64,000 nucleotides of DNA. Origin: DATEBA01 sp035288045 (GTDB taxonomy: Bacteria; Actinomycetota; UBA4738; HRBIN12). The notes beneath the pieces were generated by a model that worked only from the letters and a program-made list of their open reading frames with translations, did not search any database and was not told where the DNA came from. Made by a program: the position numbers and the translations under genes. Location: assembly GCA_035288045.1 (NCBI GenBank), contig DATEBA010000023.1:1-64000 (forward strand), in the 5' to 3' direction. Positions 17,264 through 25,067 of the stretch are shown in pieces; the first letter of the stretch is position 1; each line of letters begins with the position of its first letter.

Positions 17264-18748
17264 TCACTCCTGGAGCAGCCGGATCAGGTCCGCCGGGTCG
17301 CTCGCAGCCTCGAGGAGGCCCTCGACGTGTGCCCGCGTGCCCCGCAGGGGTTCCCGCATCGGCACACGCTGGAGTGCGTCCTCGCCCGTGTCGAATATGA
17401 GCGAATCCCAGGACGCCGCCGAGATCGCGTCGTGGAACTTCGCGATGCAGCGGCCGCGGAAGAACGCCCGCGTGTCCTCGGGCGGGCTCATCACGGCCGC
17501 CTCGACCTCGTCGTCCGTCACGAGCCGCTCCACCTTCCCAGCAGCCTCGAGACGGTAGTAGAGGCCCTTGTCACGCCGGACGTCGTGGTACTGGAGGTCG
17601 ACGAGGCGGAGCTTGGGGTCGTTCCACTCGACGCCGTCGCGCTCCCGGTAGCCCTCCAGCAGCCGGTGCTTCGCGACCCAGTCGAGCTCGCGGTGGAGCG
17701 AGAGCGGGTCGTCCTCCAGCGCCGCGAGCGTCCGCTCCCATCGCTCGAGGACCATCTGATTGTCCGGTGTGTCGTCCTGCTGCTCCACGTACTTCTTGGC
17801 GTGCTCGAGGTACTCCCACTGGACCTGGATCGCCGAAAGGCGTCGCCCGTCGGCGAGTGGCACCTCGACGGTACACGTAACGTCGCGCGAGATCTCGTGG
17901 AGCGCCGCGATCGCATTGGCGAGCGACAAGTCGGGCAGGAACTCGTCCTCGATCATCTTGAGGACGAGCGCCGTCGAGCCGAGCTTCAGGTAGGTCGCGA
18001 CCTCGCACATGTTGGCGTCGCCGATGATCACGTGGAGCCTCCGGTACTTGTCCGGATCGGCGTGCGGCTCGTCGCGGGTGTTGACGATCGGTCGCTTGAG
18101 CGTGGTCTCCAGTCCGACCTCGGCCTCGAAGAAGTCCGCTCGCTGCGTGAGCTGGTAGAAGATCCGGCCGCGCTCGTCCCACGGCGCCTCCGCCCCGAGC
18201 TTCCCGGCGCCCGTGAACACCTGCCGCGACACGAGGAACGGCGTGAGATCGCGCACTATCTGGCCGAACGGGGTCAGCCGGTCCATCAGGTAGTTCTCGT
18301 GCGTGCCGTACGAGTTCCCCTTGCCGTCGGAGTTATTCTTGTAGATCGCCAGGCGCTCCCCCGGTGGAAGGATCCGGTGGAGCTCGTCCAGCGAGCGCTC
18401 CAGCACGCGCTCCCCGGCCTTGTCGTGGATCACGAGCTCCCGCGCCGAGGAGCACTCGGGCGTCGAGTACTCCGGGTGCGCGTGGTCGACGTAATAGCGC
18501 GCGCCGTTAGGGAGGATCACATTGGCGAGGCCGAGGTCCTCCTCGGATGGTTCGCGAACTTGTACCGGCTCGAAACCGCGGGCGTCCCGCAGCGGCGACT
18601 CCTGCTCGTAGTCCCAGCGGATCTTCCGCAGGGCGCCGGCGTACGTGCTGATGAGCAGCGAGGAGGAAAGCACCGGGTTGAACTCAGGCGACCCGACCGC
18701 CGCGATGCCGTACTCGGTCTCGGTGCCGATGACCTTCGGGATCCCCAT
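17264..18748 (-). CDS. dop: Depupylase/deamidase Dop
   Basis: Dop removes Pup from substrates and deamidates Pup-Gln where needed. The 494-residue protein has IGTETEYGI, the Dop-specific loop (about residues 38-75) absent from PafA, the nucleophile region YYVDHAHPEY (D88), YKNNSDGKGNSYGTHENY and RPIVNTRDEPHAD. It lies 9 bases after mpa and 74 bases before pup. Because Pup here ends in Glu, depupylation rather than deamidation is its expected main role. Confidence 0.96.
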   Translation of the reverse strand: MGIPKVIGTETEYGIAAVGSPEFNPVLSSSLLISTYAGALRKIRWDYEQESPLRDARGFEPVQVREPSEEDLGLANVILPNGARYYVDHAHPEYSTPECSSARELVIHDKAGERVLERSLDELHRILPPGERLAIYKNNSDGKGNSYGTHENYLMDRLTPFGQIVRDLTPFLVSRQVFTGAGKLGAEAPWDERGRIFYQLTQRADFFEAEVGLETTLKRPIVNTRDEPHADPDKYRRLHVIIGDANMCEVATYLKLGSTALVLKMIEDEFLPDLSLANAIAALHEISRDVTCTVEVPLADGRRLSAIQVQWEYLEHAKKYVEQQDDTPDNQMVLERWERTLAALEDDPLSLHRELDWVAKHRLLEGYRERDGVEWNDPKLRLVDLQYHDVRRDKGLYYRLEAAGKVERLVTDDEVEAAVMSPPEDTRAFFRGRCIAKFHDAISAASWDSLIFDTGEDALQRVPMREPLRGTRAHVEGLLEAASDPADLIRLLQE

Positions 18749-18757
18749 GCCGGAAGG

Positions 18758-20506
18758 CTACAGGTACTGGCCGGCGTTGACGCGCTCGACCTGCCGCCCC
18801 TCCTCCCCGCCGTCGCCGAGGAGCGTCCGAACGTAGACGATTCGCTCGCCCTTCTTCCCGGAGATGCGGGCCCAGTCGTCCGGGTTCGTGGTGTTTGGCA
18901 GGTCCTCGTTCTCCTTGAACTCGCGGCGGATCGCCGTCAGGAGATCTTCTTGCTTGATGCCCTTCTCGCCGGTCGAGAGGAAGCGCTTTATCGCGTCCTT
19001 CTTGGCACGGCGGACGATGTTCTCGATCATCGCGCCGGAGTTGAAGTCCCTGAAGAACAGGATCTCCTTGTCGCCGGACGCGTACGTCACCTCGAGGAAC
19101 CGATTCTCCTCGCTCTCCGCGTACATCTTTTCCACCGTGCGCTCGATCATCCTGCGGGTCGTGACGGCAACGTCGCCGCCTGCCCTGTCCACGTCATCCG
19201 GATGGATCGGCACCGATGGGTGCAGGTACTTCGACATGATGTCCGCGGCCTGGGGTCCGTCGGGTCGCTCGATCTTGATCTTCACGTCGAGACGGCCCGG
19301 CCGCAGGATCGCCGGGTCGATCAGGTCCTCGCGGTTGGAGGCGCCTATCACGATCACGTTCTTCAGCGTCTCGACGCCGTCGAGCTCGGAGAGCAGCTGC
19401 GGGACGATCGTGCTCTCGACGTCGGACGAGATGCCGGTCCCGCGCGTGCGGAATATCGAATCCATCTCGTCGAAAAAGACGATCACCGGGAGACCTTCCT
19501 CCGACCGCTCCTTCGCGCGCTGGAAGATCTGCCGGATCTGCCGCTCGGTCTCCCCGACGTACTTGTTGAGGAGCTCCGGGCCCTTGATGTTGAGGAAGTA
19601 CGAGTGCGCGTCCTGCCGTCCGGTCCGCTCCTTCACCTTGTCCGCCAGCGATTTCGCGACGGCCTTCGCGATCAGCGTTTTGCCGCAACCAGGCGGGCCG
19701 TACAGGAGCACGCCCTTGGGCGGCTCGAGCTCGTGCTCGTGGAAGAGCTCCGCGTACAGGAACGGCAGCTCGACGGCATCACGTATCTGCTCGATCTGAC
19801 CCTCGAGGCCGCCGATGTCCTCGTAGGAGATGTCGGGAACCTCCTCCAGGACGAGCTCCTCCATCTCCTCCTTCGGGAGCTTCTCCAGCGCCACTCCCGA
19901 GCGCGGGTCGAGCAGGAGCGCGTCCCCGGCGCGAACGCTCTCATCACGCAGTTTCTTGGAGAGGATGGCTACAAGCTCCTCGTCGGCCCGGCCGAACACG
20001 ATCACGCGATCGTCGCCTAGGCTCTCCTTCACCTTCACGACCTCGCCCTGGCGGTCGGGGTCCAGCGCCTCGACGACGTTCAGGGCCTCGTTCAAGACGA
20101 CCTCCGTGCCCTTCGCGAGGCGCTCGACGTCGATCTCGGGCGCCACGTTCACGCGCATCTTCCGGCCGGAGGTGAAAACATCTACCGAGTCGTCATCGTT
20201 GCGACGGAGGAAGACGCCGAACGACGCCGGCGGCTTGCTCAGCTTCTCGACCTCGTCCTTGAGCGCCTCGATCTTGTCCCGCTCGGACCTGAGCGTCGCG
20301 ACCAGCTTCTCGTTCTGCGACAGCGCGCGCGAGAGATCGGACTTGGTCTCGAGGAGCTTCTCCTCTAGGAGCTTCACCTGTCGAGGCGCGCTCGTGAGGC
20401 GTCGGCGAAGCAGCGCGACCTCGTCCTCGAGGAACTTGACCTGGGTCTGGAGCTCGTGGATCTGTTTCTCGTAAGCCTCACGCCGCTCGGGGTCGAGCTC
20501 CGGCAT
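18758..20506 (-). CDS. mpa: Proteasomal AAA ATPase Mpa/ARC
   Basis: Mpa (ARC) forms the hexameric ring that recruits pupylated proteins, unfolds them and feeds them to the core particle. The 582-residue protein has an N-terminal coiled coil (about 1-90) that binds Pup, an OB-fold double domain (about 95-225), Walker A GPPGCGKT (270-277), Walker B IVFFDEMD, and the proteasome-docking C terminus GQYL. It is the first gene of the operon. The start has a GGAGGTG site and a clear promoter upstream (20532-20559). Confidence 0.97.
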   Translation of the reverse strand: MPELDPERREAYEKQIHELQTQVKFLEDEVALLRRRLTSAPRQVKLLEEKLLETKSDLSRALSQNEKLVATLRSERDKIEALKDEVEKLSKPPASFGVFLRRNDDDSVDVFTSGRKMRVNVAPEIDVERLAKGTEVVLNEALNVVEALDPDRQGEVVKVKESLGDDRVIVFGRADEELVAILSKKLRDESVRAGDALLLDPRSGVALEKLPKEEMEELVLEEVPDISYEDIGGLEGQIEQIRDAVELPFLYAELFHEHELEPPKGVLLYGPPGCGKTLIAKAVAKSLADKVKERTGRQDAHSYFLNIKGPELLNKYVGETERQIRQIFQRAKERSEEGLPVIVFFDEMDSIFRTRGTGISSDVESTIVPQLLSELDGVETLKNVIVIGASNREDLIDPAILRPGRLDVKIKIERPDGPQAADIMSKYLHPSVPIHPDDVDRAGGDVAVTTRRMIERTVEKMYAESEENRFLEVTYASGDKEILFFRDFNSGAMIENIVRRAKKDAIKRFLSTGEKGIKQEDLLTAIRREFKENEDLPNTTNPDDWARISGKKGERIVYVRTLLGDGGEEGRQVERVNAGQYL

Positions 20507-20531
20507 CGTGCACCTCCACCGCGGGGAGCCC

Positions 20532-20559
20532 AGTATATGCCAGGCCCTCTCGCATCCAA
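20532..20559 (-). promoter_or_regulatory. Promoter of the mpa-dop-pup-prcB-prcA-pafA operon
   Basis: On the minus strand, -35 TTGGAT (20559-20554) and -10 TATACT (20537-20532) are separated by 16 bases, a sigma-70-like arrangement. Transcription would start just before the GGAGGTG ribosome binding site of mpa. It is the only convincing promoter in the 129 bases between trmI and mpa. Confidence 0.6.
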
Positions 20560-20572
20560 GAACGCGGTTCTT
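20558..20572. promoter_or_regulatory. Palindromic operator candidate over the mpa -35 region
   Basis: AAGAAC-GCG-GTTCTT is a perfect inverted repeat with 6-base arms that abuts the -35 hexamer of the mpa promoter. A protein bound here would compete with or contact sigma. It resembles, but does not match, the actinobacterial LexA box (GAAC-N4-GTTC), because the spacer is 3 bases. Confidence 0.4.
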
Positions 20573-20635
20573 AGATAGATACGTCGGCTGCGCGGGGCTC
20601 CGGCTTGCGCCCCGAATACCGTTAGTCAGTTCGGG

Positions 20636-21418
20636 TCAGCTATCGCCCCGCCGAGCCACCGTCAGGAACCCCGTATGCCCTACCATGCGGTGGTCCGGGC
20701 GTACGCTCCGACCGGAGACGTGCCAGCTACGGTGGAGCGTCTCGAACGTTTCGACGTGGCGGAAACCGTTTTCCTCGAGGGCGAGAACGAGGGCCTGGAC
20801 CTGGACCGTGGTCGGCAGGTAAGTACACAGCACCCCTCCCGGCTCCAGGACTGCCGCGGCGACCTCTAGGAGCCTCCACGGCTCGGGAAGGTCGAGTACG
20901 AGCCGGTCGAAGCGCTCGCCGGTGCCGGCGATCTCGTTCACATCGCCCTCGCGGAGGTCGAGCCACGCCGGGAGCTTGCCATGGAACTGCTCGATGTTGG
21001 CGATCGCGCGCTCGCGGTGCTCCGGGCGGATCTCGTAGGAGACCACTCGGCCCTCCGGGCCCGTCGCCCGGCAGAGCGCGATCGTGAGCGAGCCGGACCC
21101 GGTCCCGGCTTCGAGCACCCGCGCTCCCGGGAAGACGTCGGCCTCCACGAGTATCGCGCCGAGGTCCTTCGGGTAGACGACCTGAGCCCCCCGGGGCATC
21201 TTCAGGACGAAGTCGGACAGACGAGGTCGGTAGGCGACGAGCGCCATCCCGCCGCTGGTCTCGACTGTCGTTCCCTCCCCCCGTCCGATGAGCGCGCCGT
21301 GCGCAAGCGCGCCCCCGTGGGTGTGGAACGTCCCGCCGGACTGGAGCCGTACGAGGTACGTCCGACCGCGCCCGTCCACGAGGAGCGCGCGTTCACCGGG
21401 CTCGAAGGGCGCGCTCAC
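20636..21418 (-). CDS. trmI: tRNA (adenine-58-N1)-methyltransferase TrmI
   Basis: TrmI makes m1A58 in the T loop of tRNAs using S-adenosylmethionine. The 260-residue protein has the N-terminal beta domain (ERALLVDGRGRTYLVRL), the SAM motif EAGTGSGS (103-110), and the catalytic motif DLPEPW. The frame is open further upstream, but the GTG at 21418 overlaps the stop of the thiolase gene by 4 bases (GTGA) and gives the standard N terminus. A trmI gene also lies near mpa in mycobacteria. The coupling to a T-loop thiolase is notable. Confidence 0.94.
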   Translation of the reverse strand: MSAPFEPGERALLVDGRGRTYLVRLQSGGTFHTHGGALAHGALIGRGEGTTVETSGGMALVAYRPRLSDFVLKMPRGAQVVYPKDLGAILVEADVFPGARVLEAGTGSGSLTIALCRATGPEGRVVSYEIRPEHRERAIANIEQFHGKLPAWLDLREGDVNEIAGTGERFDRLVLDLPEPWRLLEVAAAVLEPGGVLCTYLPTTVQVQALVLALEENGFRHVETFETLHRSWHVSGRSVRPDHRMVGHTGFLTVARRGDS

Positions 21419-22596
21419 GGCATCGCGCCCCCGTAGATCTCCGCCGGGAGGACCTCCTCCGACAGCTCGACGGCCACCTCGCGGTCGGCGGGAGGCGGGC
21501 CCAGCCGCTCGCCGAGGATCTGCGCGCGCGCGCGACAGAACGCGCAGAACCGTCCGGTCGTCGGCTGGCCGCACCGCTCACACTCGCGCAGCTCGGCCCT
21601 CTCCTCGCTCCGGAACAAGGGGGCTCCGCGATCCAGGTAGCCCAGGAAGAACTGCGCCTTCGTTCCCGGGGACCCCGCCTCGAGCCCGTTCATGGCCCCC
21701 TTGTAGCGCAGCTGCGTGTTGCCCGCCACGAGCGGGCACTCCTCCACGACGTAGTCGATCCGTCGCAGGAACGCGTAGGCGGCCGTCTCGAGCTCCGAGA
21801 GACGGTGGAGCGGCTTCACCTTCCTGACCATCCCCTCCGCGGCCGGCAGAACCGGGAACTGCCGCGCGATGTACTCGGTCTGCCAACGGAGGGTGTTGCC
21901 GAGCAATGTCGCGGCTTCGTCGTCCAGGTTGTGGCCCGTAGCGACCACGTCGAAGCCGTGCTCGAGCGCCGCGCGGTTGAACACGTACCGCTTGGAGAGC
22001 CCGCACACGGCGCACGTCGAGCGCGAGCCCCTCCGCCCCGCCGTCGGCACGTCGAACCCGTAGGCCTGCGCCAGGTCGACCTCGAGCAGGGTCGCGCGCC
22101 GGTCCTCGGCGAACCGCCTCGCGACCTCGGCCGACCCGTGTGAGTACTGCCCGATCCCGAGGCCGAGGTAAAGGCCGGTCACCCGGTAGCCGAGGTTGAG
22201 CAGCACGTCCCAGAGCCCGAGCGAGTCCTTGCCCCCCGACACGGCGACGAGAACGCGATCCTCCGGCCCGAACATGGCGTAGGCCTTGATCGCCCTCTTC
22301 ACCTGCTCGCGGACGTGATGCAGGAAGCAGCCACGGCAGAAGGCCGCGTTGTGGCGGCGGATCTCGACCACCGCGGCACCGCCGCACCGCCTGCACTTGA
22401 TCGCGCCGCCGGAGATCACCGGACGGATCTCGACGAGATCGCCCTCCGTCACGTGGTCCTCGCGCATCAGCAGCTCGCGGTCTCGGATCACCAGCACCGT
22501 GTCCGGATCGAGGTCGAGCTCGCGGAGGATGTCGCGGACCTTGCGATTGCCGGAGGTCTCCACCTCGCGGTCGGGGTTGCGCAGCTTGACCTTCAC
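21415..22596 (-). CDS. TtuB-like ubiquitin-fold sulfur carrier fused to TtuA-like tRNA 2-thiolase
   Basis: The 393-residue protein has two parts. Residues 1-64 are a beta-grasp domain like ThiS/MoaD/TtuB and end in SGG (G63-G64), the place of the sulfur-carrier C terminus. Residues 65-393 are a TtuA/TtcA-type thiolase: N-terminal zinc pairs C68/C71 and C87/C90, PP-loop SGGKDS (120-125), cysteines C195, C198 and C287 suited to one [4Fe-4S] cluster, TGHNLDDEA, and a C-terminal zinc finger (C339, C342, C351, C354). The 3- and 89-residue cysteine spacings equal those I recall for Thermus TtuA. Expected product: 2-thiolated T54 in the tRNA T loop. A TAGCCT hexamer lies 8 bases before the GTG. The fusion may need proteolysis to free the GG end. 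Confidence 0.85.
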   Translation of the reverse strand: MKVKLRNPDREVETSGNRKVRDILRELDLDPDTVLVIRDRELLMREDHVTEGDLVEIRPVISGGAIKCRRCGGAAVVEIRRHNAAFCRGCFLHHVREQVKRAIKAYAMFGPEDRVLVAVSGGKDSLGLWDVLLNLGYRVTGLYLGLGIGQYSHGSAEVARRFAEDRRATLLEVDLAQAYGFDVPTAGRRGSRSTCAVCGLSKRYVFNRAALEHGFDVVATGHNLDDEAATLLGNTLRWQTEYIARQFPVLPAAEGMVRKVKPLHRLSELETAAYAFLRRIDYVVEECPLVAGNTQLRYKGAMNGLEAGSPGTKAQFFLGYLDRGAPLFRSEERAELRECERCGQPTTGRFCAFCRARAQILGERLGPPPADREVAVELSEEVLPAEIYGGAMP

Positions 22597-22633
22597 TAGG
22601 TCACAGGCTAGCGCACGCGACGGTACGGGGTCG

Positions 22634-23737
22634 CTAGCGGGTCGGGTCCGGGTTCACTCCGAGGGTCACGCCGACGGTCTTCTCACCGTTCAGACCGTCG
22701 ACTCGAACCTCGACCTCCTCCCCGGGAGACCGGCTGCGGATCAGGTCCCCGAGCTCCTCCGACGACGCCACATCGTGCCCGTCGAAGCCCAGGACGACAT
22801 CGCCTTGCTCGATCCCAGCTTCGGCTGCCGGGCCGTCCGGCGCCACGGCCACGACGAAGGCACCCTCGCTCACCGGCAGCCCGTACTGGATCGCGAGAGG
22901 CGAGTCCACGGTTCGCGAGATGACCCCCAGGTAGGCGACCGCCGCCTCGGGGTTCTCGATGGCGTGCTCGATCGTGGGCTTGGCGGCGTCGATCGAGATC
23001 GCGAAACCGATGTTCTCCGCGAACCCGGCACCGATGCCTGCGGTGTTGATGCCGACGACCTGCCCCGCCAGGTTCACGAGGGGCCCGCCGGAGTTCCCCG
23101 GGTTTATCGCGGCGTCGGTCTGGATCACGTGGGAGTACTCGCGCTGGCCCCCGAGGCAGACGTCCTGGGCACAGTTCGGGTCCTGAGCCTTGATCACCCT
23201 GTCCATCGACGAGACGATGCCGGTCGTCACGCTGGGGCCACCCTCAAGAGCTAGCGCGTACCCGATCGCAACGACCTGCTGCCCGAGCTCGAGGGCGTCC
23301 GAGCTGCCGAGCGACACGGTGGGCAGACCCGCGTCGTCGATCTTCAACACCGCCAGATCGGCCGCCTGATCCCCGCCGATCACCCGGGCGTCGTACTCCT
23401 CGGGTTCCTGTCCGGAGGTGATGACTCGGATCCGCTGGGCGCGCTCCACGACGTGGTAGTTCGTCACCACGACCCCGTCGGGGCGGACTATGAATCCGGT
23501 GCCGGTCCCTTGACCCGTGTCCCCGAAGGGGTCGAGCTGGTCGGTCGTCACGTTGACGACCGCCGGGAGCACGCGCCTGACCACCTGCACCACCGGCCCG
23601 CCGCGCACCTTCGAGATGAGGGCGGGAGAAGCCTGCTCCGGACTCGCTTCGGCCCGCACCTGCGACGGCGGCTCGGTCGTGCACGCCGCGACCAGCAGCC
23701 CTAGCGCGAGCGCCGGAGCCAGGATCTTGCCGGTCAT
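22634..23737 (-). CDS. HtrA/DegP-like trypsin-family serine protease with PDZ domain, lipoprotein
   Basis: The 367-residue protein is an extracytoplasmic quality-control protease. It has a lipoprotein signal (lipobox VAAC, C19), the catalytic triad H95 (TNYHVVE), D127 (AADLAVL) and S216 (GNSGGPL), and one C-terminal PDZ domain (about 265-355). A Cys pair (C189 and C194) sits in a surface loop. Lipid anchoring in place of the transmembrane anchor common in actinobacterial HtrA proteins is slightly unusual. A GGGAGGGAC site precedes the ATG. It is 37 bases upstream of the thiolase gene. Confidence 0.9.
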   Translation of the reverse strand: MTGKILAPALALGLLVAACTTEPPSQVRAEASPEQASPALISKVRGGPVVQVVRRVLPAVVNVTTDQLDPFGDTGQGTGTGFIVRPDGVVVTNYHVVERAQRIRVITSGQEPEEYDARVIGGDQAADLAVLKIDDAGLPTVSLGSSDALELGQQVVAIGYALALEGGPSVTTGIVSSMDRVIKAQDPNCAQDVCLGGQREYSHVIQTDAAINPGNSGGPLVNLAGQVVGINTAGIGAGFAENIGFAISIDAAKPTIEHAIENPEAAVAYLGVISRTVDSPLAIQYGLPVSEGAFVVAVAPDGPAAEAGIEQGDVVLGFDGHDVASSEELGDLIRSRSPGEEVEVRVDGLNGEKTVGVTLGVNPDPTR

Positions 23738-23744
23738 GTCCCTC

Positions 23745-23774
23745 CCACGATACGGGTCCCTACCACGATACGGG
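23745..23774. repeat. Tandem 12-base direct repeat
   Basis: CCACGATACGGG occurs at 23745-23756 and again at 23763-23774, an 18-base period, in the 78-base gap upstream of the htrA-like gene. The second copy also forms the left arm of the hairpin at 23768-23786. It could be a regulator site; nothing more can be said. Confidence 0.4.
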
Positions 23775-23786
23775 CTCGCCCCGTAT
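23768..23786 (-). terminator. Hairpin after the DmdA-like gene
   Basis: ATACGGG and CCCGTAT form a 7-base-pair stem with a 5-base loop, 30 bases after the stop of the methyltransferase gene. There is no clear T run, so termination is possible but weakly supported. Confidence 0.3.
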
Positions 23787-23815
23787 TCGACGTGCGCGGA
23801 CCGGCCGTTCGCCGC

Positions 23816-24985
23816 TCAGGCGGAGAGCGCCGCGGCGGGGACCTTCTTGCTCGGGTCCACGAAGGGAAGCGCGGCAGTCTTTCCCGCGGTCCGCTCCCCT
23901 CCCCGCCAGAGGATCTCGACCTCGATCCCCGGATCGGCGAGCTCGATCGGAACCCAGACGTACCCGATGTTCTTCTCCAGGCGAGGCGACCAGATCAGGT
24001 CCGTCACGTAGCCGACCTCCCGGCCGTCGTGGAGCGCGGGCCGGACCTCCGAGATCTCGAAGTCGAGCGCCTCGCCCGGAACCTCGATTCCGACGAGCTT
24101 CTTCGTCACGCCCTCGTTGCGGATCCTCGCGAGGGCGGCCTTGCCGATGTAGTCGGCTTGCTGCTCCTCGACGAGTCGTTCGAGGCCCATCACCTCGAAC
24201 GGGTTGTTGCGGATGGTCATGTCCGAGCCGTAGTTGAAGATGCCCGCTTCGATCCGGCGGGCCTCAACCGGCGCGATCGGGCGGATCTGGTAGGGCTCCC
24301 CCGCCTGCATGATCCTGTCCCACATCTCGCTCCCACGCGTCGGGTCCATCAGGTAGATCTCGAACCCGACCTCGCCAGTCCAGCCCGTCCGGCTGACCAC
24401 GACCGGGATGTCGTCGAGCCGCGTCTGCATCGTCCAGTAGTACTTGATCTCAAGGACCCCGTCACCGAACAGGTCGCGCAGCACGTCCTTGGACTTCGGC
24501 CCCTGCACCTGCACCGGGTAGACGTCCGGCTCGTCGACGCGGACGTCCAGCCCCGAGTTGACCGCGACGCCACGCGCGTAGAGGCCGGCGTCGCTGTCGG
24601 CCAGAGCCAGCCAGTACCGGTTCTCCTCCAGGCGGAGAAGAACGGGGTCGTTCACGATCCCGCCGTCCTCCGCCATGATCAACGCGTACTTGCCCTGGCC
24701 GACCGCGCACTTGTCGAGGTCCCGGCAGGTCAGCATGTTCGTGAACCGGTGGGCGTCGGAACCTGTGATCTCGACGATCCGCTCGACCGAGACGTCCCAG
24801 AGCGTCACTTGCTCGAGGAGGTGCCAGTACTCCTTCACCGGGTCGTCGTAGTAGCCCGGCAGGTACATGTGGTTGTAGATGTCGTATGCCTTGCACCCGG
24901 CCTCGAGCGTCTTCTCAAAGAACGGCGACTTCCTGTACCAGGGGCCGAAATAGAGCGTGGTCGACGTGTTGCCGAACTCGGTCAT
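23816..24985 (-). CDS. DmdA/GcvT-family THF-dependent methyltransferase (copy 1)
   Basis: The 389-residue protein belongs to the aminomethyltransferase (GcvT) fold, which transfers a one-carbon group to tetrahydrofolate. Features resemble the dimethylsulfoniopropionate demethylase DmdA more than classical GcvT: YNHMYLP near the N terminus, WDVSVER, GGIVNDPVLLRL (Asn-Asp in place of the GcvT Asp-Asp), ADSD, and QGPKSKD. Together with the metF gene upstream, it should yield 5-methyl-THF from an S-, O- or N-methyl donor. The donor is not known. It is the last gene of a five-gene operon and has a GGGAGGG ribosome binding site. Confidence 0.85.
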   Translation of the reverse strand: MTEFGNTSTTLYFGPWYRKSPFFEKTLEAGCKAYDIYNHMYLPGYYDDPVKEYWHLLEQVTLWDVSVERIVEITGSDAHRFTNMLTCRDLDKCAVGQGKYALIMAEDGGIVNDPVLLRLEENRYWLALADSDAGLYARGVAVNSGLDVRVDEPDVYPVQVQGPKSKDVLRDLFGDGVLEIKYYWTMQTRLDDIPVVVSRTGWTGEVGFEIYLMDPTRGSEMWDRIMQAGEPYQIRPIAPVEARRIEAGIFNYGSDMTIRNNPFEVMGLERLVEEQQADYIGKAALARIRNEGVTKKLVGIEVPGEALDFEISEVRPALHDGREVGYVTDLIWSPRLEKNIGYVWVPIELADPGIEVEILWRGGERTAGKTAALPFVDPSKKVPAAALSA

Positions 24986-25028
24986 GCTGGTGCCCTCCCT
25001 GTCCGAACCCCGGGCTCTCCACCCGCGC

Positions 25029-25046
25029 TGATTGAATCTTCAGTCA
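25029..25046. promoter_or_regulatory. Imperfect inverted repeat upstream of copy-1 methyltransferase
   Basis: Minus strand TGACTGAA-GA-TTCAATCA is an 8-base inverted repeat with one mismatch in the 82-base gap between metF and the next gene. A TTGACT -35-like hexamer overlaps it, but no convincing -10 follows. It may be an internal operator. Confidence 0.3.
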
Positions 25047-25067
25047 AGCCGGCCCTCCCGTGCAAGT

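Noticed and set aside
17327..20020. Open frame of almost 900 codons on the + strand opposite dop and mpa
   Set aside because: It is the mirror of codon-biased GC-rich genes: composition is Arg/Leu/Val/Asp-rich with no domain, while dop and mpa on the other strand have full motifs.
20558..20572. LexA (SOS) box upstream of mpa
   Set aside because: The actinobacterial box has a 4-base spacer between GAAC and GTTC; here it is 3. Reported only as an unnamed palindrome.
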